64,000 nt of DNA from an uncultured Acetatifactor sp. (GCA_947625255.1 CANQNT010000005.1:1-64000), one strand, 5' to 3'. Counted from the stretch's first letter, positions 18,917-29,194 are shown. Notes: a model not told the origin generated them from the sequence alone. A program made the numbers and translations.

Positions 18917-20146
18917 ATGAATAAAAAAATATTGGCAGCAGTGTGTATCATTATGGGGTGTTTATTGATGGCATGCGGTAAGGACGAGGAGACCCAGGTC
19001 ATGACCCAGGTAACCGCACAACCGATAGAGTCTACAAGCGAGGAGCCTGAGGAGTCATCACGGCCCGAGGCGTCGCAGCTAGAGGAGGATTCTTCTGCAT
19101 CTGAGGAATCCAATGGAGAGGTGATCATTACGGACAGAGTGGTGGTGGACGGCAAGAAGCAGAGCTATCTGACCGGTGAGTGGAAAGATGAGGATATTGT
19201 CAACAGGCGCAGTATGGCGGTCATGATCCCGAATAACAAGCCGGCGCTGCCGCAGTATGGTATATCCAAGGCGAGCATCATTTATGAGGCGCCTGTGGAG
19301 GGACGTGTAAGCCGTCTGATGGCGTTCTTTGAAGATTATGACGATTTGGAATTTATCGGGCCCGTGAGAAGCAGCAGAGACTATTTCGTATACGAGGCAA
19401 TGGCCTATGACGCGATTTATTGTAACTGGGGTCTGGCGGTTCCTTTTGTTGAGGAGCTTCTGCGCAGTGACCGGATCGATAACATCAGCGCGTCTGTGTC
19501 GGGAATCCACAATCCGGCGGATGAGGCTTTTGACAGAAGAGACAGGCCGGGCAATAAAAAATATGCCCTGGAGTACACGGGATATTTGTACATAGACGGA
19601 TACAATAAGGCAGTGGAGCGTCTGGGATACGAGCCGGAGTACCGTGACACGTTCGAACAGGCCTTTACCTTTGCCGCGGACGGACATCCCGCCACATATG
19701 ACGACGAGAAGAGCGCGGTCGTGATTTATCCTGGCGGAAGCTCCTCCAACAGCAGCGGTTTTGGTTATGGCGCCAATAGCGGCGGTAATCCTTATTTTGA
19801 ATATCACGAGGATGATGGCCTGTATTATCGTTATGAGTATGGGGAGCCGCAGGTTGACGAGATGAACGGGGAGCAGCTTACCGTCAGCAATATCGTATTC
19901 AAGATCTGTCACGGGGAAGTACATGAGCCCACCACTTATGACTATCTGGCCTTTAACGTCCATGGAACGGGAGAAGCCTATGTCTTTACCGCGGGCAAGG
20001 TCATTCATGGCACCTGGAGCAGAGAGTCCGACAGGGGCGCGAATATGTTCTATGATGAAGATGGCAATGAAATCATATTCAACCAGGGTAAGACCTGGAT
20101 CTGTAATATCTGGAAAGAGTATTCGGAGTATATGAAGTATGAATAA
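18917..20146 (+). CDS. DUF3048 (YerB-like) lipoprotein
   Basis: A 409-residue lipoprotein (lipobox LLMAC, Cys17) with an acidic Ser/Glu linker (about 20-75) and then the DUF3048 domain: RRSMAVMIPNNKPALPQYG, IIYEAPVEGRVSRLMAFFED and IGPVRSSRDYF. The second conserved half includes FKICHGEV and the C-terminal KTWICNIW. B. subtilis YerB belongs to this family; the molecular role is unsettled and it acts at the outer face of the membrane. It overlaps the next gene by 8 nt, so the two are co-translated. Confidence 0.85.
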   Translation: MNKKILAAVCIIMGCLLMACGKDEETQVMTQVTAQPIESTSEEPEESSRPEASQLEEDSSASEESNGEVIITDRVVVDGKKQSYLTGEWKDEDIVNRRSMAVMIPNNKPALPQYGISKASIIYEAPVEGRVSRLMAFFEDYDDLEFIGPVRSSRDYFVYEAMAYDAIYCNWGLAVPFVEELLRSDRIDNISASVSGIHNPADEAFDRRDRPGNKKYALEYTGYLYIDGYNKAVERLGYEPEYRDTFEQAFTFAADGHPATYDDEKSAVVIYPGGSSSNSSGFGYGANSGGNPYFEYHEDDGLYYRYEYGEPQVDEMNGEQLTVSNIVFKICHGEVHEPTTYDYLAFNVHGTGEAYVFTAGKVIHGTWSRESDRGANMFYDEDGNEIIFNQGKTWICNIWKEYSEYMKYE

Positions 20147-21302
20147 ATCGCGGAAAAGGGCCGTGTTATTGTATATGGGGATCGGCGCAGTGACGATTTT
20201 ACTGAACGTCGTTGCCTGGAACAGCACGGCCTTTTGCGATGCTTATATCAAGTATGTTTTTCCCATTTGGGTGAATACCTATGGCAGACTCACCGGACTG
20301 TTTCCTTTTTCCGTGGGCGAGATTCTGTTGGTGTCAGGCGTTCTTTTGGTGGTTTTTGCGGCAGTGTTATGGCTGCCGCTTGTGCTTTTACGCAAGGGAG
20401 CGGCCGCGAAGCATTGGATTTTTGTTTTGCGGGCGGGGATTCGGCGATTCTATTTCTTTTTTGCCTGGGTCTTCCTGAGCGTGTGTGTTGTAATGACCTT
20501 GAACTGTTTTCTTCTGTATCATGCATCTGCTTTTTCTGAAAATTATTTTCCGGAGGCAGAGGGGATAAGCGTCACGCAAGATTCCTTTGAGGAATTGGTT
20601 GCCGTCCGCAATTTCGTAGTGGAGGAGTGTAACCGGCTGTCCGCGGAGATGGAACGGGACGAAGAGGGGACGATTCTTTTTCACGGAGACATTGGCCGGG
20701 AGGCCATTGCCAGTATGCGGTCTTTGGGGAAGACCTATGATCAGCTGGATGGTTATTATCCCCGCCCGAAGCCCCTGGCCGCTTCGGATTTCTTTTCCCA
20801 GCAGTATATGTGCGGGTATTATTTTCCCTTTTCCATGGAAGCAAATTATAATGATGTGATGTATATCATGAATAAGCCTGCCGCCATTTGTCATGAATTG
20901 GCACATTTGCGAGGCTATATTTTTGAGGACGAGGCGAACTTCATCGGCTTTTTGGCTTGTATTTCATCGGAGGATCCCTTTTTTGTCTACAGTGGGTACC
21001 TGAGTGTGCTCAATTACCTGGATAATGATTTCTACAGTGCGGTCGGACGGGATAACGAAGCTTATTTTGCGCAGACGCGCATTTTGCCCCAGGTGGTCAG
21101 GGACGACGTGTTCGTGACGGATGAGGAATGGGAACGCATTAATGGAAAGGCTTTGATTGACACGGAGGTTGTGGATAAGGTCTCGGATACTTTTACTGAC
21201 ACCACGCTAAAAGTGAATGGCGTGCGGGATGGGCTGAAGAGCTATAACCGGGTGGTAGAGCTGCTGCTGCAGTATTACCGGGCGGAGGTGTTTGGAGAAT
21301 AA
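20139..21302 (+). CDS. DUF3810 membrane protein with HExxH motif
   Basis: A 387-residue protein with three N-terminal membrane helices (about 8-28, 50-75, 95-125) and a large extracytoplasmic domain. The domain has CHELAHLRG, a zinc-metallopeptidase HExxH signature, followed by FEDEANFIGFLACISS, which could supply the third ligand. This is the DUF3810 family, whose substrate is unknown to me. Coupling to the DUF3048 lipoprotein gene suggests an envelope function. The start at 20139 overlaps the upstream stop by 8 nt. Confidence 0.82.
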   Translation: MNKSRKRAVLLYMGIGAVTILLNVVAWNSTAFCDAYIKYVFPIWVNTYGRLTGLFPFSVGEILLVSGVLLVVFAAVLWLPLVLLRKGAAAKHWIFVLRAGIRRFYFFFAWVFLSVCVVMTLNCFLLYHASAFSENYFPEAEGISVTQDSFEELVAVRNFVVEECNRLSAEMERDEEGTILFHGDIGREAIASMRSLGKTYDQLDGYYPRPKPLAASDFFSQQYMCGYYFPFSMEANYNDVMYIMNKPAAICHELAHLRGYIFEDEANFIGFLACISSEDPFFVYSGYLSVLNYLDNDFYSAVGRDNEAYFAQTRILPQVVRDDVFVTDEEWERINGKALIDTEVVDKVSDTFTDTTLKVNGVRDGLKSYNRVVELLLQYYRAEVFGE

Positions 21303-21383
21303 GGCGAGTTTGTGTAAAAACAGGCGGCAGGAAACGTGAATTGTGGGCACGGCGGGGGAATTTGTTTGAGAAAGGATAACGGT

Positions 21384-21980
21384 ATGAAGCTCTTATTGGT
21401 AAGGCATGGGGAAACGGATTGGAACATCAAGAGTCGGATACAGGGACGCACGGATATTTCTTTGAATGGAACCGGGGAACGGCAGGCGGAAGAGCTTGGG
21501 AACATGATTCTGTGGAAAAAGATTCCCGTGGCCGGAATTTATACCAGTAAGCTGAATAGGGCCAGACAGACGGCGTCCATTATTTCCGAAATGCTGGACG
21601 TGCCTTGTCAGGTGGAAGAAGGTCTGGAGGAAATGAACCTTGGTATCTGGGAGGGAAGAACCTGGAAGCTGGTTCAGGAAGAATATTCCAGGGAATATCA
21701 GAATTGGCAGGATAACAGGAGATATACCAGAGTGCCCGGAGGAGAGTCTTATCAGGATCTGTTAGACAGATTGTTGCCCGCGCTTGCGCGTATTTTGAAC
21801 AAGAGCAGAGGAGATACCCTGGTGGTGACGCACAGCGCCTGCATTATGACGTTGATGTCTTATCTCTATGAAATGCCTTTTGAAAAAATGCGGGAGAATT
21901 TCCGGATCGGAAACGCGCAGATCTGCGAAGTGGAGGAACAGAGCATCCGCCGTGTAATGTCCGTAGATTATACCGGCTAA
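21384..21980 (+). CDS. Histidine phosphatase (phosphoglycerate mutase-like)
   Basis: A 198-residue cytoplasmic enzyme of histidine phosphatase branch 1. The phospho-accepting His is in LVRHGETDWN at the extreme N-terminus, with YTSKLNRARQTA, GIWEGRTW and the second catalytic His in VVTHSACI. This pattern is shared by cobalamin-pathway CobC-like and general sugar phosphatases; the substrate cannot be told. The start at 21384 (MKLLLVRHG) follows GAAAGGAT. It lies about 80 nt after the DUF3810 gene and may be co-transcribed. Confidence 0.87.
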   Translation: MKLLLVRHGETDWNIKSRIQGRTDISLNGTGERQAEELGNMILWKKIPVAGIYTSKLNRARQTASIISEMLDVPCQVEEGLEEMNLGIWEGRTWKLVQEEYSREYQNWQDNRRYTRVPGGESYQDLLDRLLPALARILNKSRGDTLVVTHSACIMTLMSYLYEMPFEKMRENFRIGNAQICEVEEQSIRRVMSVDYTG

Positions 21981-22181
21981 AACGCGGTAATTAGGCATTG
22001 GGAGAGTATGTAAAAATCGTAATATCCATTGTATGTTATATGTGCCATGTGTTGGCTGCGGCCTGCACATGGTTTTGTATTCACAAAAATTTCACATCTC
22101 AAACACGAATTATTGACAATTTGGAACTATTCTAGTTGGAAGATAAGTGCACGTTTTGCGTGCTTCAAGGGAGGTAGTAAA

Positions 22182-23186
22182 GTGATTGAGGTAACAAATC
22201 TGACAAAGAGGTACGGAAAGCATGTCGCCGTGGATCATTTGTCCTTTCGAGTGGAAAAGGGACAGATTTATGGATTCCTGGGACCTAACGGTGCGGGAAA
22301 ATCCACCACGATGAACATGATCACGGGTTATTTGGCGGCCAGCGAAGGAACCGTGGTCATTGATGGCAAGGACATTCAGAAAGAGGCGGAGGCAGCCAAG
22401 CGTTGTATCGGATACCTGCCCGAACAGCCGCCGGTTTATATGGATATGACGGTATATGAATACCTGAAGTTTGCCGCGCAGTTGAAGGGTCTGCCGAAAA
22501 AAGAGCAGGAAGCAAAGATTACCGAGGTTATGGAGCGGACCTGGATTACGGACATGAGGAATCGTCTGATCAAAAACTTGTCCAAGGGCTATCGCCAGAG
22601 AGTGGGACTGGCGCAGGCTATTTTGGGGGATCCAGAGGTCATTATCCTGGATGAACCCACCGTAGGCCTGGATCCGAGACAGATTATTGAGATCCGGGAT
22701 TTGATCCGGAGTCTGAAAGAAAAGCACACGGTGATCTTAAGCTCCCATATTTTGTCCGAGGTCAGTGCCGTTTGCGATCAGATTATGATTATCTCTCATG
22801 GCAAGCTTGTGGCCAGCGATACGCCGGAAGGGCTGCAAAACCTGATGCGAGGGGCGGAGAACCTGCAATTGGAGGTTAAGGGCAGTTGGGAAACGATATC
22901 CACCGCTTTATCCACCATATCCACCATAGAGACTGTGGAAAACCGGGGTGAGACTGTGGATAACCTTGTCCAAATTTCCATCGTGGCCAAAGAAAATGAG
23001 GATGTAAGGGAAGACGTATTTTATCGTCTGGCGGAATGCAGACTTCCGATCCTTTCCATGAGTAAGACGACGAAATCCCTTGAAGACATTTTCCTGGAGC
23101 TTACAGAGGACCAGACCCTGGAAAGCCAGTCGTCAGAGGCTGCCGATTCGCCGGCGGAATCTGACAAAAAAGAGGAGGGGAAATAA
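22182..23186 (+). CDS. ABC transporter ATP-binding protein (Gld-type)
   Basis: A 334-residue ATPase with Walker A GPNGAGKST (residues 34-42), signature LSKGYRQRVGLA, Walker B VIILDEPTVGLDP and the H-loop serine/histidine in ILSSHIL. The C-terminal extension (about 220-334) is acidic at its end. The GTG start at 22182 has GGGAGG 7 nt upstream. The next gene begins directly after its stop. It is the motor of a system resembling GldA with GldF/GldG partners; in non-gliding Firmicutes such systems export unknown substrates or remodel the envelope. Confidence 0.9.
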   Translation: MIEVTNLTKRYGKHVAVDHLSFRVEKGQIYGFLGPNGAGKSTTMNMITGYLAASEGTVVIDGKDIQKEAEAAKRCIGYLPEQPPVYMDMTVYEYLKFAAQLKGLPKKEQEAKITEVMERTWITDMRNRLIKNLSKGYRQRVGLAQAILGDPEVIILDEPTVGLDPRQIIEIRDLIRSLKEKHTVILSSHILSEVSAVCDQIMIISHGKLVASDTPEGLQNLMRGAENLQLEVKGSWETISTALSTISTIETVENRGETVDNLVQISIVAKENEDVREDVFYRLAECRLPILSMSKTTKSLEDIFLELTEDQTLESQSSEAADSPAESDKKEEGK

Positions 23187-25331
23187 ATGTTGGCGATTTA
23201 TAAAAGAGAGTTGAAATCCAGTTTTTGTTCCTTTACGGGATTCCTGTTTATGGGAATCGCGCTGTTTTTGCCGGGACTGTATTTTACCGTCTATTGTTTG
23301 CTGGGCGGTTATCCGTATTATTCCTATGTGGTCAGCGGCATGGGCTTCTTGTTTTTGTTCAGTGTGCCGGTGCTTACCATGCGGACTTTGGCGGAGGAAA
23401 AGAAAAATAAGACTGATCAGTTGATTCTGACGGCGCCTGTATCGGTTGGAGCCATTGTAATGGGAAAATTCCTGGCTTTGGTTACGATTTTTGCGATTCC
23501 CACGTTGATCACTTGTGTCTATCCGTTGATTTTGACCAGGTTCGGCACGGTACCCCTGGGGGAGAATTACATGGCCATTCTGGGCTTTTTCCTTTATGGA
23601 ATGACCTGTATCGCTTTGGGAGTCCTGATTTCTTCCCTGACGGAAAGTCAGGTCATTGCGGCGGTATTGAGCTTTGGCGTACTGTTTTTAGGATATATGA
23701 TGAATGCCCTTTGTTCCCTGATTTCTCAGTCGGGTAATCTGCTGACGAAGATTTTGGGGTGTTTTGACATCTATACGCCGATGGAAAATTTGTTGAACGG
23801 GACCCTGAATATCAGTTCCGTGGTGTATTTCCTTTCCCTGACGGCGCTTCTTTTGTTTTTAACCACCCAGTCCATCCAGAAGAGACGCTATAGTGTTTCC
23901 ACGAAGCACCTTAGTCTGGGCGCGTACAGCGGAGCCAGTATTGCAATTGCGATAGCCATTGTGGTGGCGGTCAACATGGTTTTTGGGGAGATGCCCAGTA
24001 CTTGGACCGCCATTGATCTGACCAGCCAAAAGCTTTATTCTCTGACGGATCAGACCAGGGAGTTTTTGAAAGGTCTGCAGGAGGATGTGACGATCTACGT
24101 CATTGTGAACGAGGATGATCAAAACACTTTCCTGGGACAGACGCTTCAATATTATGAGGACAGTTCGGATCATATCACTGTGGAATATGTGGATCCGGCC
24201 ATAAATCCTACTTTTCATACCCAATATACCAGCCAGAATATCAGCCTGAACAGTATGATCGTGGTCAGTGAGAAGCGCAGCAAGGTCATTGACGCGTCGG
24301 ATGTCTTCCAGACCAGCTACGATTATTACACCGGGTCCAGCACGATTACGGGATACGACGGAGAGGGACTGATCACCAGTGCCCTGGATTATGTGACCAC
24401 GGATCATATGCCGAAGGTATATATCACGGAGGGACACGGGGAATATGAGTTGAGCTCCAGTTTCGAGGAGGCTTTGGATAAGGAAAATGTGGAGTATGAG
24501 AACATTACGCTCTTAAATCTGGAAAGCGTTCCGGATGACGCGGCTTGTCTCTTTATCAATGGTCCTTTGAATGATTTTAATTCGGATGACAAGGATAAGG
24601 TGATTCAATATCTGGAGCGGGGCGGAAATGTGGTCGTCGTGGTTCCCATGTCGGAAAGTGATTTGCCTAATTTCAATGAGATCCTGGCCTATATGGGTCT
24701 GCAGTTCGCAAATGGCCTGGTGGTGGAAGAAACTCAGGGTAATTATTATCAGAGCCCTTACTATTTGTTCCCCACGATCAATAGCAGCCGTTATACCATT
24801 GGAATCTATGGCTATAGTTATTATTACATTTTTGCTCCTTACTCCATGGGACTGCAGATTACGGATGAGGCGGCGGAAGGAATGACTTATTCCACGTTCC
24901 TGGAGACCTCCGACAATTCTTATGCGAAAATGGATATGAGCGATTTGCAGAGTATCACAAAGGGAGACGAGGATGTGGATGGTCCTTTCCAGCTGGGCGT
25001 AGAGGCGGTAAAGACCATTGAAAACACGGAAGAGGATGGTACGGTGACCTCCGTGGATGCCACGATGATTGCCATTGGCTGCGACCAGATTTTCACGGAT
25101 TCCGCCGATCAGGTAGTCAGTGGGGCCAATAGGTTGCTGTTTACCAACATTATGGGAAGCTTTAGTGATCATGAGATGAGTGTATCCATTCCCGTAAAAT
25201 CCTACGAGGTGTCCAATGTGCTGGTTACGCAGCCCAGTCTGACTATCATCGGTGGATTGGTGACGGTGGTACTGCCCCTTGCTTTTCTGGTCATCGGTTT
25301 CGTGATCTGGTTTAGAAGGAGGAAACGCTGA
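23187..25331 (+). CDS. ABC-2 permease fused to a GldG-like extracellular domain
   Basis: A 714-residue fusion. Residues 1-235 are an ABC-2 permease with six helices; a further helix at about 250-270 leads to an extracytoplasmic GldG-type auxiliary domain (about 275-690: TSQKLYSLTDQTREFLKGL, VTIYVIVN, VYITEGHGE). A last helix lies near 690-708, ending FRRRKR. In Bacteroidetes GldF and GldG are separate proteins; here they are one polypeptide. The start directly abuts the ATPase stop, and the stop overlaps the next start by 1 nt, so the three genes form a tight operon. Confidence 0.88.
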   Translation: MLAIYKRELKSSFCSFTGFLFMGIALFLPGLYFTVYCLLGGYPYYSYVVSGMGFLFLFSVPVLTMRTLAEEKKNKTDQLILTAPVSVGAIVMGKFLALVTIFAIPTLITCVYPLILTRFGTVPLGENYMAILGFFLYGMTCIALGVLISSLTESQVIAAVLSFGVLFLGYMMNALCSLISQSGNLLTKILGCFDIYTPMENLLNGTLNISSVVYFLSLTALLLFLTTQSIQKRRYSVSTKHLSLGAYSGASIAIAIAIVVAVNMVFGEMPSTWTAIDLTSQKLYSLTDQTREFLKGLQEDVTIYVIVNEDDQNTFLGQTLQYYEDSSDHITVEYVDPAINPTFHTQYTSQNISLNSMIVVSEKRSKVIDASDVFQTSYDYYTGSSTITGYDGEGLITSALDYVTTDHMPKVYITEGHGEYELSSSFEEALDKENVEYENITLLNLESVPDDAACLFINGPLNDFNSDDKDKVIQYLERGGNVVVVVPMSESDLPNFNEILAYMGLQFANGLVVEETQGNYYQSPYYLFPTINSSRYTIGIYGYSYYYIFAPYSMGLQITDEAAEGMTYSTFLETSDNSYAKMDMSDLQSITKGDEDVDGPFQLGVEAVKTIENTEEDGTVTSVDATMIAIGCDQIFTDSADQVVSGANRLLFTNIMGSFSDHEMSVSIPVKSYEVSNVLVTQPSLTIIGGLVTVVLPLAFLVIGFVIWFRRRKR

Positions 25332-25924
25332 TGAAAAAACAACGGATGCAAATCATCGTTCTGGCAGTCGTATTGGTTGTCCTGATTGGGGGATTGCTGG
25401 GTCTGCGCGCTTATAACCAGGCTCAGGAGGACGCGCCCAGGGAGCCGGAGGGAGAAGCGCTTTGTTCCATGGAAGCGGACGATATTCTTCGGATGGCCTA
25501 TGATTATGAGGGAACCCGATATGAATACGAGAAGGTGGATGGAGAGTGGAAATATACATCTGATCCGGAACAGACGATGAAGCAAGACAAACTCACCACA
25601 ATCGCCGCCTATTTTGCCCAGCTTACCGCCACAGACAAAATTGAAAATGTGGAGGACTTGTCTGTATATGGCCTGGAGGAACCCGCCAGAACCTTTTCCT
25701 TTGAGACGGATCAGGAAAGCTTTACCTTTTTTGTGGGAAATTTGAATGATATTCTGGGAATTTACTATATTTGCAGACCTGATGAAAACACCGTTTACAT
25801 CGTGGATTCCAAGCAGATCACGGTATTTAACGTAAAAGCTGAAGATCTGATCGCGGAAGAAGAGGAATCGGACGAAGCAGGAAACAGCGGGACCGAAGCG
25901 GAGGAGTCCGGAAGCGAATCCTGA
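25331..25924 (+). CDS. DUF4340-type accessory protein
   Basis: A 197-residue protein with one N-terminal helix (about 7-25) and an extracytoplasmic domain with EKVDGEWKYTSDPEQTM and YGLEEPARTFSF, as in DUF4340 proteins that accompany Gld-like ABC systems. The tail is Glu/Ser-rich. The ATG at 25331 reuses the last base of the upstream TGA. It is presumed to be the third subunit of the transporter; its biochemical role is unknown. Confidence 0.78.
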   Translation: MKKQRMQIIVLAVVLVVLIGGLLGLRAYNQAQEDAPREPEGEALCSMEADDILRMAYDYEGTRYEYEKVDGEWKYTSDPEQTMKQDKLTTIAAYFAQLTATDKIENVEDLSVYGLEEPARTFSFETDQESFTFFVGNLNDILGIYYICRPDENTVYIVDSKQITVFNVKAEDLIAEEEESDEAGNSGTEAEESGSES

Positions 25925-26044
25925 ATTTTTAAAGTGGCCTCCATGGAAATTCGTCAAAATAAGGACTTGGCACTAGCTTTTTTTGGCAATTTCGTGTATA
26001 ATAAAGTTGTATGGGGATTTACAACAAAGAGGAGGTATCTGGAT

Positions 26045-27781
26045 ATGGTTAATTTGCAGGAGAAGCCGTTTTATCTGAACGAGGAGGCGCTGAAATGGGT
26101 AGAGGACACTTACGCTTCCATGACTTTGGATGAAAAGGTGGGACAGCTGTTTGTGCAGATGCGCAAGAGTCTGGACGAAAATGTGGTGAAGGACACATTA
26201 AGACGTTATCATCAAGGAGGACTGCGTTGGCAGGGCGGGGATCGCGGCGTGGTTTACAATCAGAATAAGTTGTATCAGGAGAATTCCAGAATCCCGCTTC
26301 TGATCGCCGCGAATTGTGACAATGGCGGAGACGGCTGCCTTTCTGAGGGAACCTTTGTGGCCACTGCCGCGGAGGCGGCCGCGGGTGAAGGCACCAAGAC
26401 GGCTTATGACATGGGATATGTGGCCGGGAGAGAAGCATCCAGCGTGGGCGTGAACTGGATGTTCAATCCCTGTGCGGATATTTTTATGAACTGGCGTAAT
26501 ACTATTGTCAATACGAGGGCTTTTGGAGACAACGCGGACCGTGTGATTGAAAATATTCGCGCCTACATTCACGGTATTCATGAAAGCAATATTGCCTGCT
26601 GCTGCAAGCATTTCCCGGGCGACGGCGTGGAAGAGAGAGACCAGCATCTGGTACTGGGTGTCAACGACCTGGGCGTGGAGGAGTGGGACGCTTCGTTCCG
26701 CAGGGTTTATCAGACCATGATCGATGAGGGTCTTGAGAGCATCATGGTGGGCCATATCGCGCTGCCGGAGATGAGCCGCAAGCTGCGCCCCGGCATTAAG
26801 GATGAAGAGATTATGCCCGCTACTTTGTCCCCCGAGCTTTTGACGGATCTGCTTCGTGGGGAGATGGGCTTTAATGGTCTGGTGATTACGGATGCATCCC
26901 ATATGGCCGGCATTGCCTGCATGGAAAAGAGGGAGGTGGCAGTGCCCAAGGCCATTGCCAGCGGCTGCGATATGTTCCTGTTCAGCAATGACGCGGAAGA
27001 GGATTTCCAATACATGAAAGCGGGCGTGGAGAACGGCATAATCACGGAGGAACGCCTGAGTGACGCCGTGCATCGGATTCTGGGCCTGAAAGCGAGACTG
27101 GGACTTTACCTGCCGGAGAACGTGGTCCCGGATCCCGCGGTCAAGGAAGAAGTCGTGGGGTGTGCGGAGCATCTGAAGCTGGCCGAAGAAGCGGCGCGGC
27201 GTTGTATCACGTTGGTAAAGGATACCAGGCATTATCTGCCGATTGATCCTGCCAAGAGGAAGCGCGCCCGTCTGGTCTTTATTCAATCCACCCCCACCAG
27301 CAAAAGTTATAAGGGGGATCCGGTGAAGCAGGTGGTCATCGAGGAACTGGAGAGAGCGGGATTTACCGTGGACGTGGCCCCCAACTTCCATGACCTGGAG
27401 GCGGCGGAGGGACCGAATCCCATGCATATGATAAAGATGATGGAATGCGGCAGGATGTCGGATTTCGCAGCCAATTATGACGTGGTATTCCTGGTACTGA
27501 ACATCAAGGGTTATGCCCAGGAGAACAATGTGCGTCTGCGTTGGAGCTGCAACCATTCCAGCGAGCTGCCCTGGTATGTCACGGAGGTGCCGACCATCGG
27601 TATCAGCCTGAATTATACCAACCATTTGATCGATGTGCCTCAGGTACACGCATTTGTAAACGCGTACGGCAGCACCCGAACTTCTATCCGCACTGCCATC
27701 GAGAAGATCTGCGGTAAGAGCGAATTCCTGGGAACGGCCAGCGACACCGTGTTCTGCGGAAAATGGGATACCAGATTATAA
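26045..27781 (+). CDS. Glycoside hydrolase family 3, beta-N-acetylhexosaminidase-like
   Basis: A 578-residue cytoplasmic GH3 enzyme with no signal peptide. The N-terminal barrel has GQLFVQM, NPCADIF and KHFPGDGVEERDQH, the NagZ-type loop that carries the catalytic His-Asp dyad. The nucleophile is Asp283 in VITDASHMAG. A C-terminal alpha/beta domain (about 390-570) follows, as in the larger bacterial members. The start at 26045 follows GAGGAGG 9 nt upstream. A TATAAT near 26000 may be its -10. It probably releases GlcNAc from muropeptides or N-glycan and chitin fragments; linkage to the GH85 product is attractive but unproven. Confidence 0.87.
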   Translation: MVNLQEKPFYLNEEALKWVEDTYASMTLDEKVGQLFVQMRKSLDENVVKDTLRRYHQGGLRWQGGDRGVVYNQNKLYQENSRIPLLIAANCDNGGDGCLSEGTFVATAAEAAAGEGTKTAYDMGYVAGREASSVGVNWMFNPCADIFMNWRNTIVNTRAFGDNADRVIENIRAYIHGIHESNIACCCKHFPGDGVEERDQHLVLGVNDLGVEEWDASFRRVYQTMIDEGLESIMVGHIALPEMSRKLRPGIKDEEIMPATLSPELLTDLLRGEMGFNGLVITDASHMAGIACMEKREVAVPKAIASGCDMFLFSNDAEEDFQYMKAGVENGIITEERLSDAVHRILGLKARLGLYLPENVVPDPAVKEEVVGCAEHLKLAEEAARRCITLVKDTRHYLPIDPAKRKRARLVFIQSTPTSKSYKGDPVKQVVIEELERAGFTVDVAPNFHDLEAAEGPNPMHMIKMMECGRMSDFAANYDVVFLVLNIKGYAQENNVRLRWSCNHSSELPWYVTEVPTIGISLNYTNHLIDVPQVHAFVNAYGSTRTSIRTAIEKICGKSEFLGTASDTVFCGKWDTRL

Positions 27782-27914
27782 AATGGACCTTGCGCATTCG
27801 GAAAACAGACGGATACGCAAGGGTTTCCGAAAGACGGGTTCTGGATTCGAAAGAGTCCGGGATTCGTCTTTCCTGTTACATTGACAAAAATATGAGAGGT
27901 GCAGGAGGATCGCT

Positions 27915-29183
27915 ATGTGTCAGTTTTATGGAGTTGGAGAGGAACTGGTGCGGGAGTATGCAAGATTGGTCGCGCGTATTGGCATCAATGTGCAGCCGGG
28001 TCAGGAAATCATTGTTAATTGCAGCGTGGAGCATTATGAATTTGCCCGTCTTCTGATCGAGGAGCTTTACAGGGCGGGGGCTGGGGAGGTCATCATGCGC
28101 TGGGCGGATTCCTGGGGAACCAGGCAGTATTTTTTACATGTATCCGATGAGGTTTTGTCCAACGTACCGGCCTGGAACGTGGAATTCTATCATTATTATT
28201 CCGGGAGAGGAGCAGGCTTTGTCTCCATCGGCGGCAGTGATCCGGAGAGCATGAAAGGCATCGACCCGATGAAAATGCATCTGCACAGCGCGGCCATGGA
28301 CAAGGCGCTGACCGAATACTATAAGCGTATGGTGGCCAGCGAGATTCCCTGGACGGTGGCGGCCGTTCCCCAGAAAGCCTGGGCAAGGAAGATTTTCCCG
28401 GAGCTTGCGGAATCCGAGGCCATGAACCGTTTGTGGAAGATGATCCTGAAGGCGGTTCGTGTGTTGGGCGACGGGCCGGATGGGGAGCAGGCGTTGGATG
28501 CCGTGGGGGAATGGGAAGCGCATAACCGTTTCCTGAAAGAAAAATGCCGGATGTTGAATGACTATGCCTTTGAAAAGCTGCATTATCAGAACAGTCTCGG
28601 GACAGATTTCACGGTAGGGCTGGTGAAGAACCACGTCTGGGAAGGGGGCGATGAAGTGGCCGGTACGGGTGTGGTTTTTGAGGCCAATATGCCCACCGAG
28701 GAAATTTTTACCATGCCTGACAGACGGGTGGCGGAGGGGACGCTGGTCAGCGCCCTGCCCTTAAGCCATCGCGGTAATTTGATCAAGAATTTTCGCCTGA
28801 CTTTCCATGAGGGAAAGGTGGTGGATTATAGCGCGGAAGAGGGAGTGGAGGCGCTTCGCTCTATTTTAGAGGGGGACGAGGGTTCTCTGCATTTGGGAGA
28901 GGTGGCCCTGGTGCCTTATCATTCGCCGATTTCCCAAATGAAGACGCTTTTTTACAATACCTTGTTTGATGAAAACGCTTCCTGCCATTTCGCGTTGGGA
29001 GAGTGCTATCCCACCACGATTGCCGGAGGAGCGCGGATGAGTGAGGAGGAGCTTGCTCAGGCGGGCGGCAACGCATCCATGAATCATGTGGATTTCATGG
29101 TAGGAACGGCGGACCTGATCATTACCGGAATCCGTGAGAACGGAGAAGAGGTGGTGTTGTTCCGTGATGGAGACTGGGCTTGA
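27915..29183 (+). CDS. M29-family aminopeptidase
   Basis: A 422-residue metallo-aminopeptidase of the AmpS/thermophilic aminopeptidase family. Family landmarks are the N-terminal ARLVARIGINVQPGQEI, then metal-ligand segments GVVFEANMPTEEIFTMPD, GEVALVPYHSPIS, LFYNTLFDENASCHFALG and NHVDFMVG. It acts on peptides in the cytoplasm as a dimer. The start at 27915 follows GCAGGAGG. The end overlaps or abuts the next gene, so the two are co-expressed. Confidence 0.92.
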   Translation: MCQFYGVGEELVREYARLVARIGINVQPGQEIIVNCSVEHYEFARLLIEELYRAGAGEVIMRWADSWGTRQYFLHVSDEVLSNVPAWNVEFYHYYSGRGAGFVSIGGSDPESMKGIDPMKMHLHSAAMDKALTEYYKRMVASEIPWTVAAVPQKAWARKIFPELAESEAMNRLWKMILKAVRVLGDGPDGEQALDAVGEWEAHNRFLKEKCRMLNDYAFEKLHYQNSLGTDFTVGLVKNHVWEGGDEVAGTGVVFEANMPTEEIFTMPDRRVAEGTLVSALPLSHRGNLIKNFRLTFHEGKVVDYSAEEGVEALRSILEGDEGSLHLGEVALVPYHSPISQMKTLFYNTLFDENASCHFALGECYPTTIAGGARMSEEELAQAGGNASMNHVDFMVGTADLIITGIRENGEEVVLFRDGDWA

Positions 29184-29194
29184 GGAGAATGGAT

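Noticed and set aside
26198-27649. 483-residue minus-strand open frame
   Set aside because: Antisense image of the GH3 gene, rich in His/Arg from reverse-complement codon bias.
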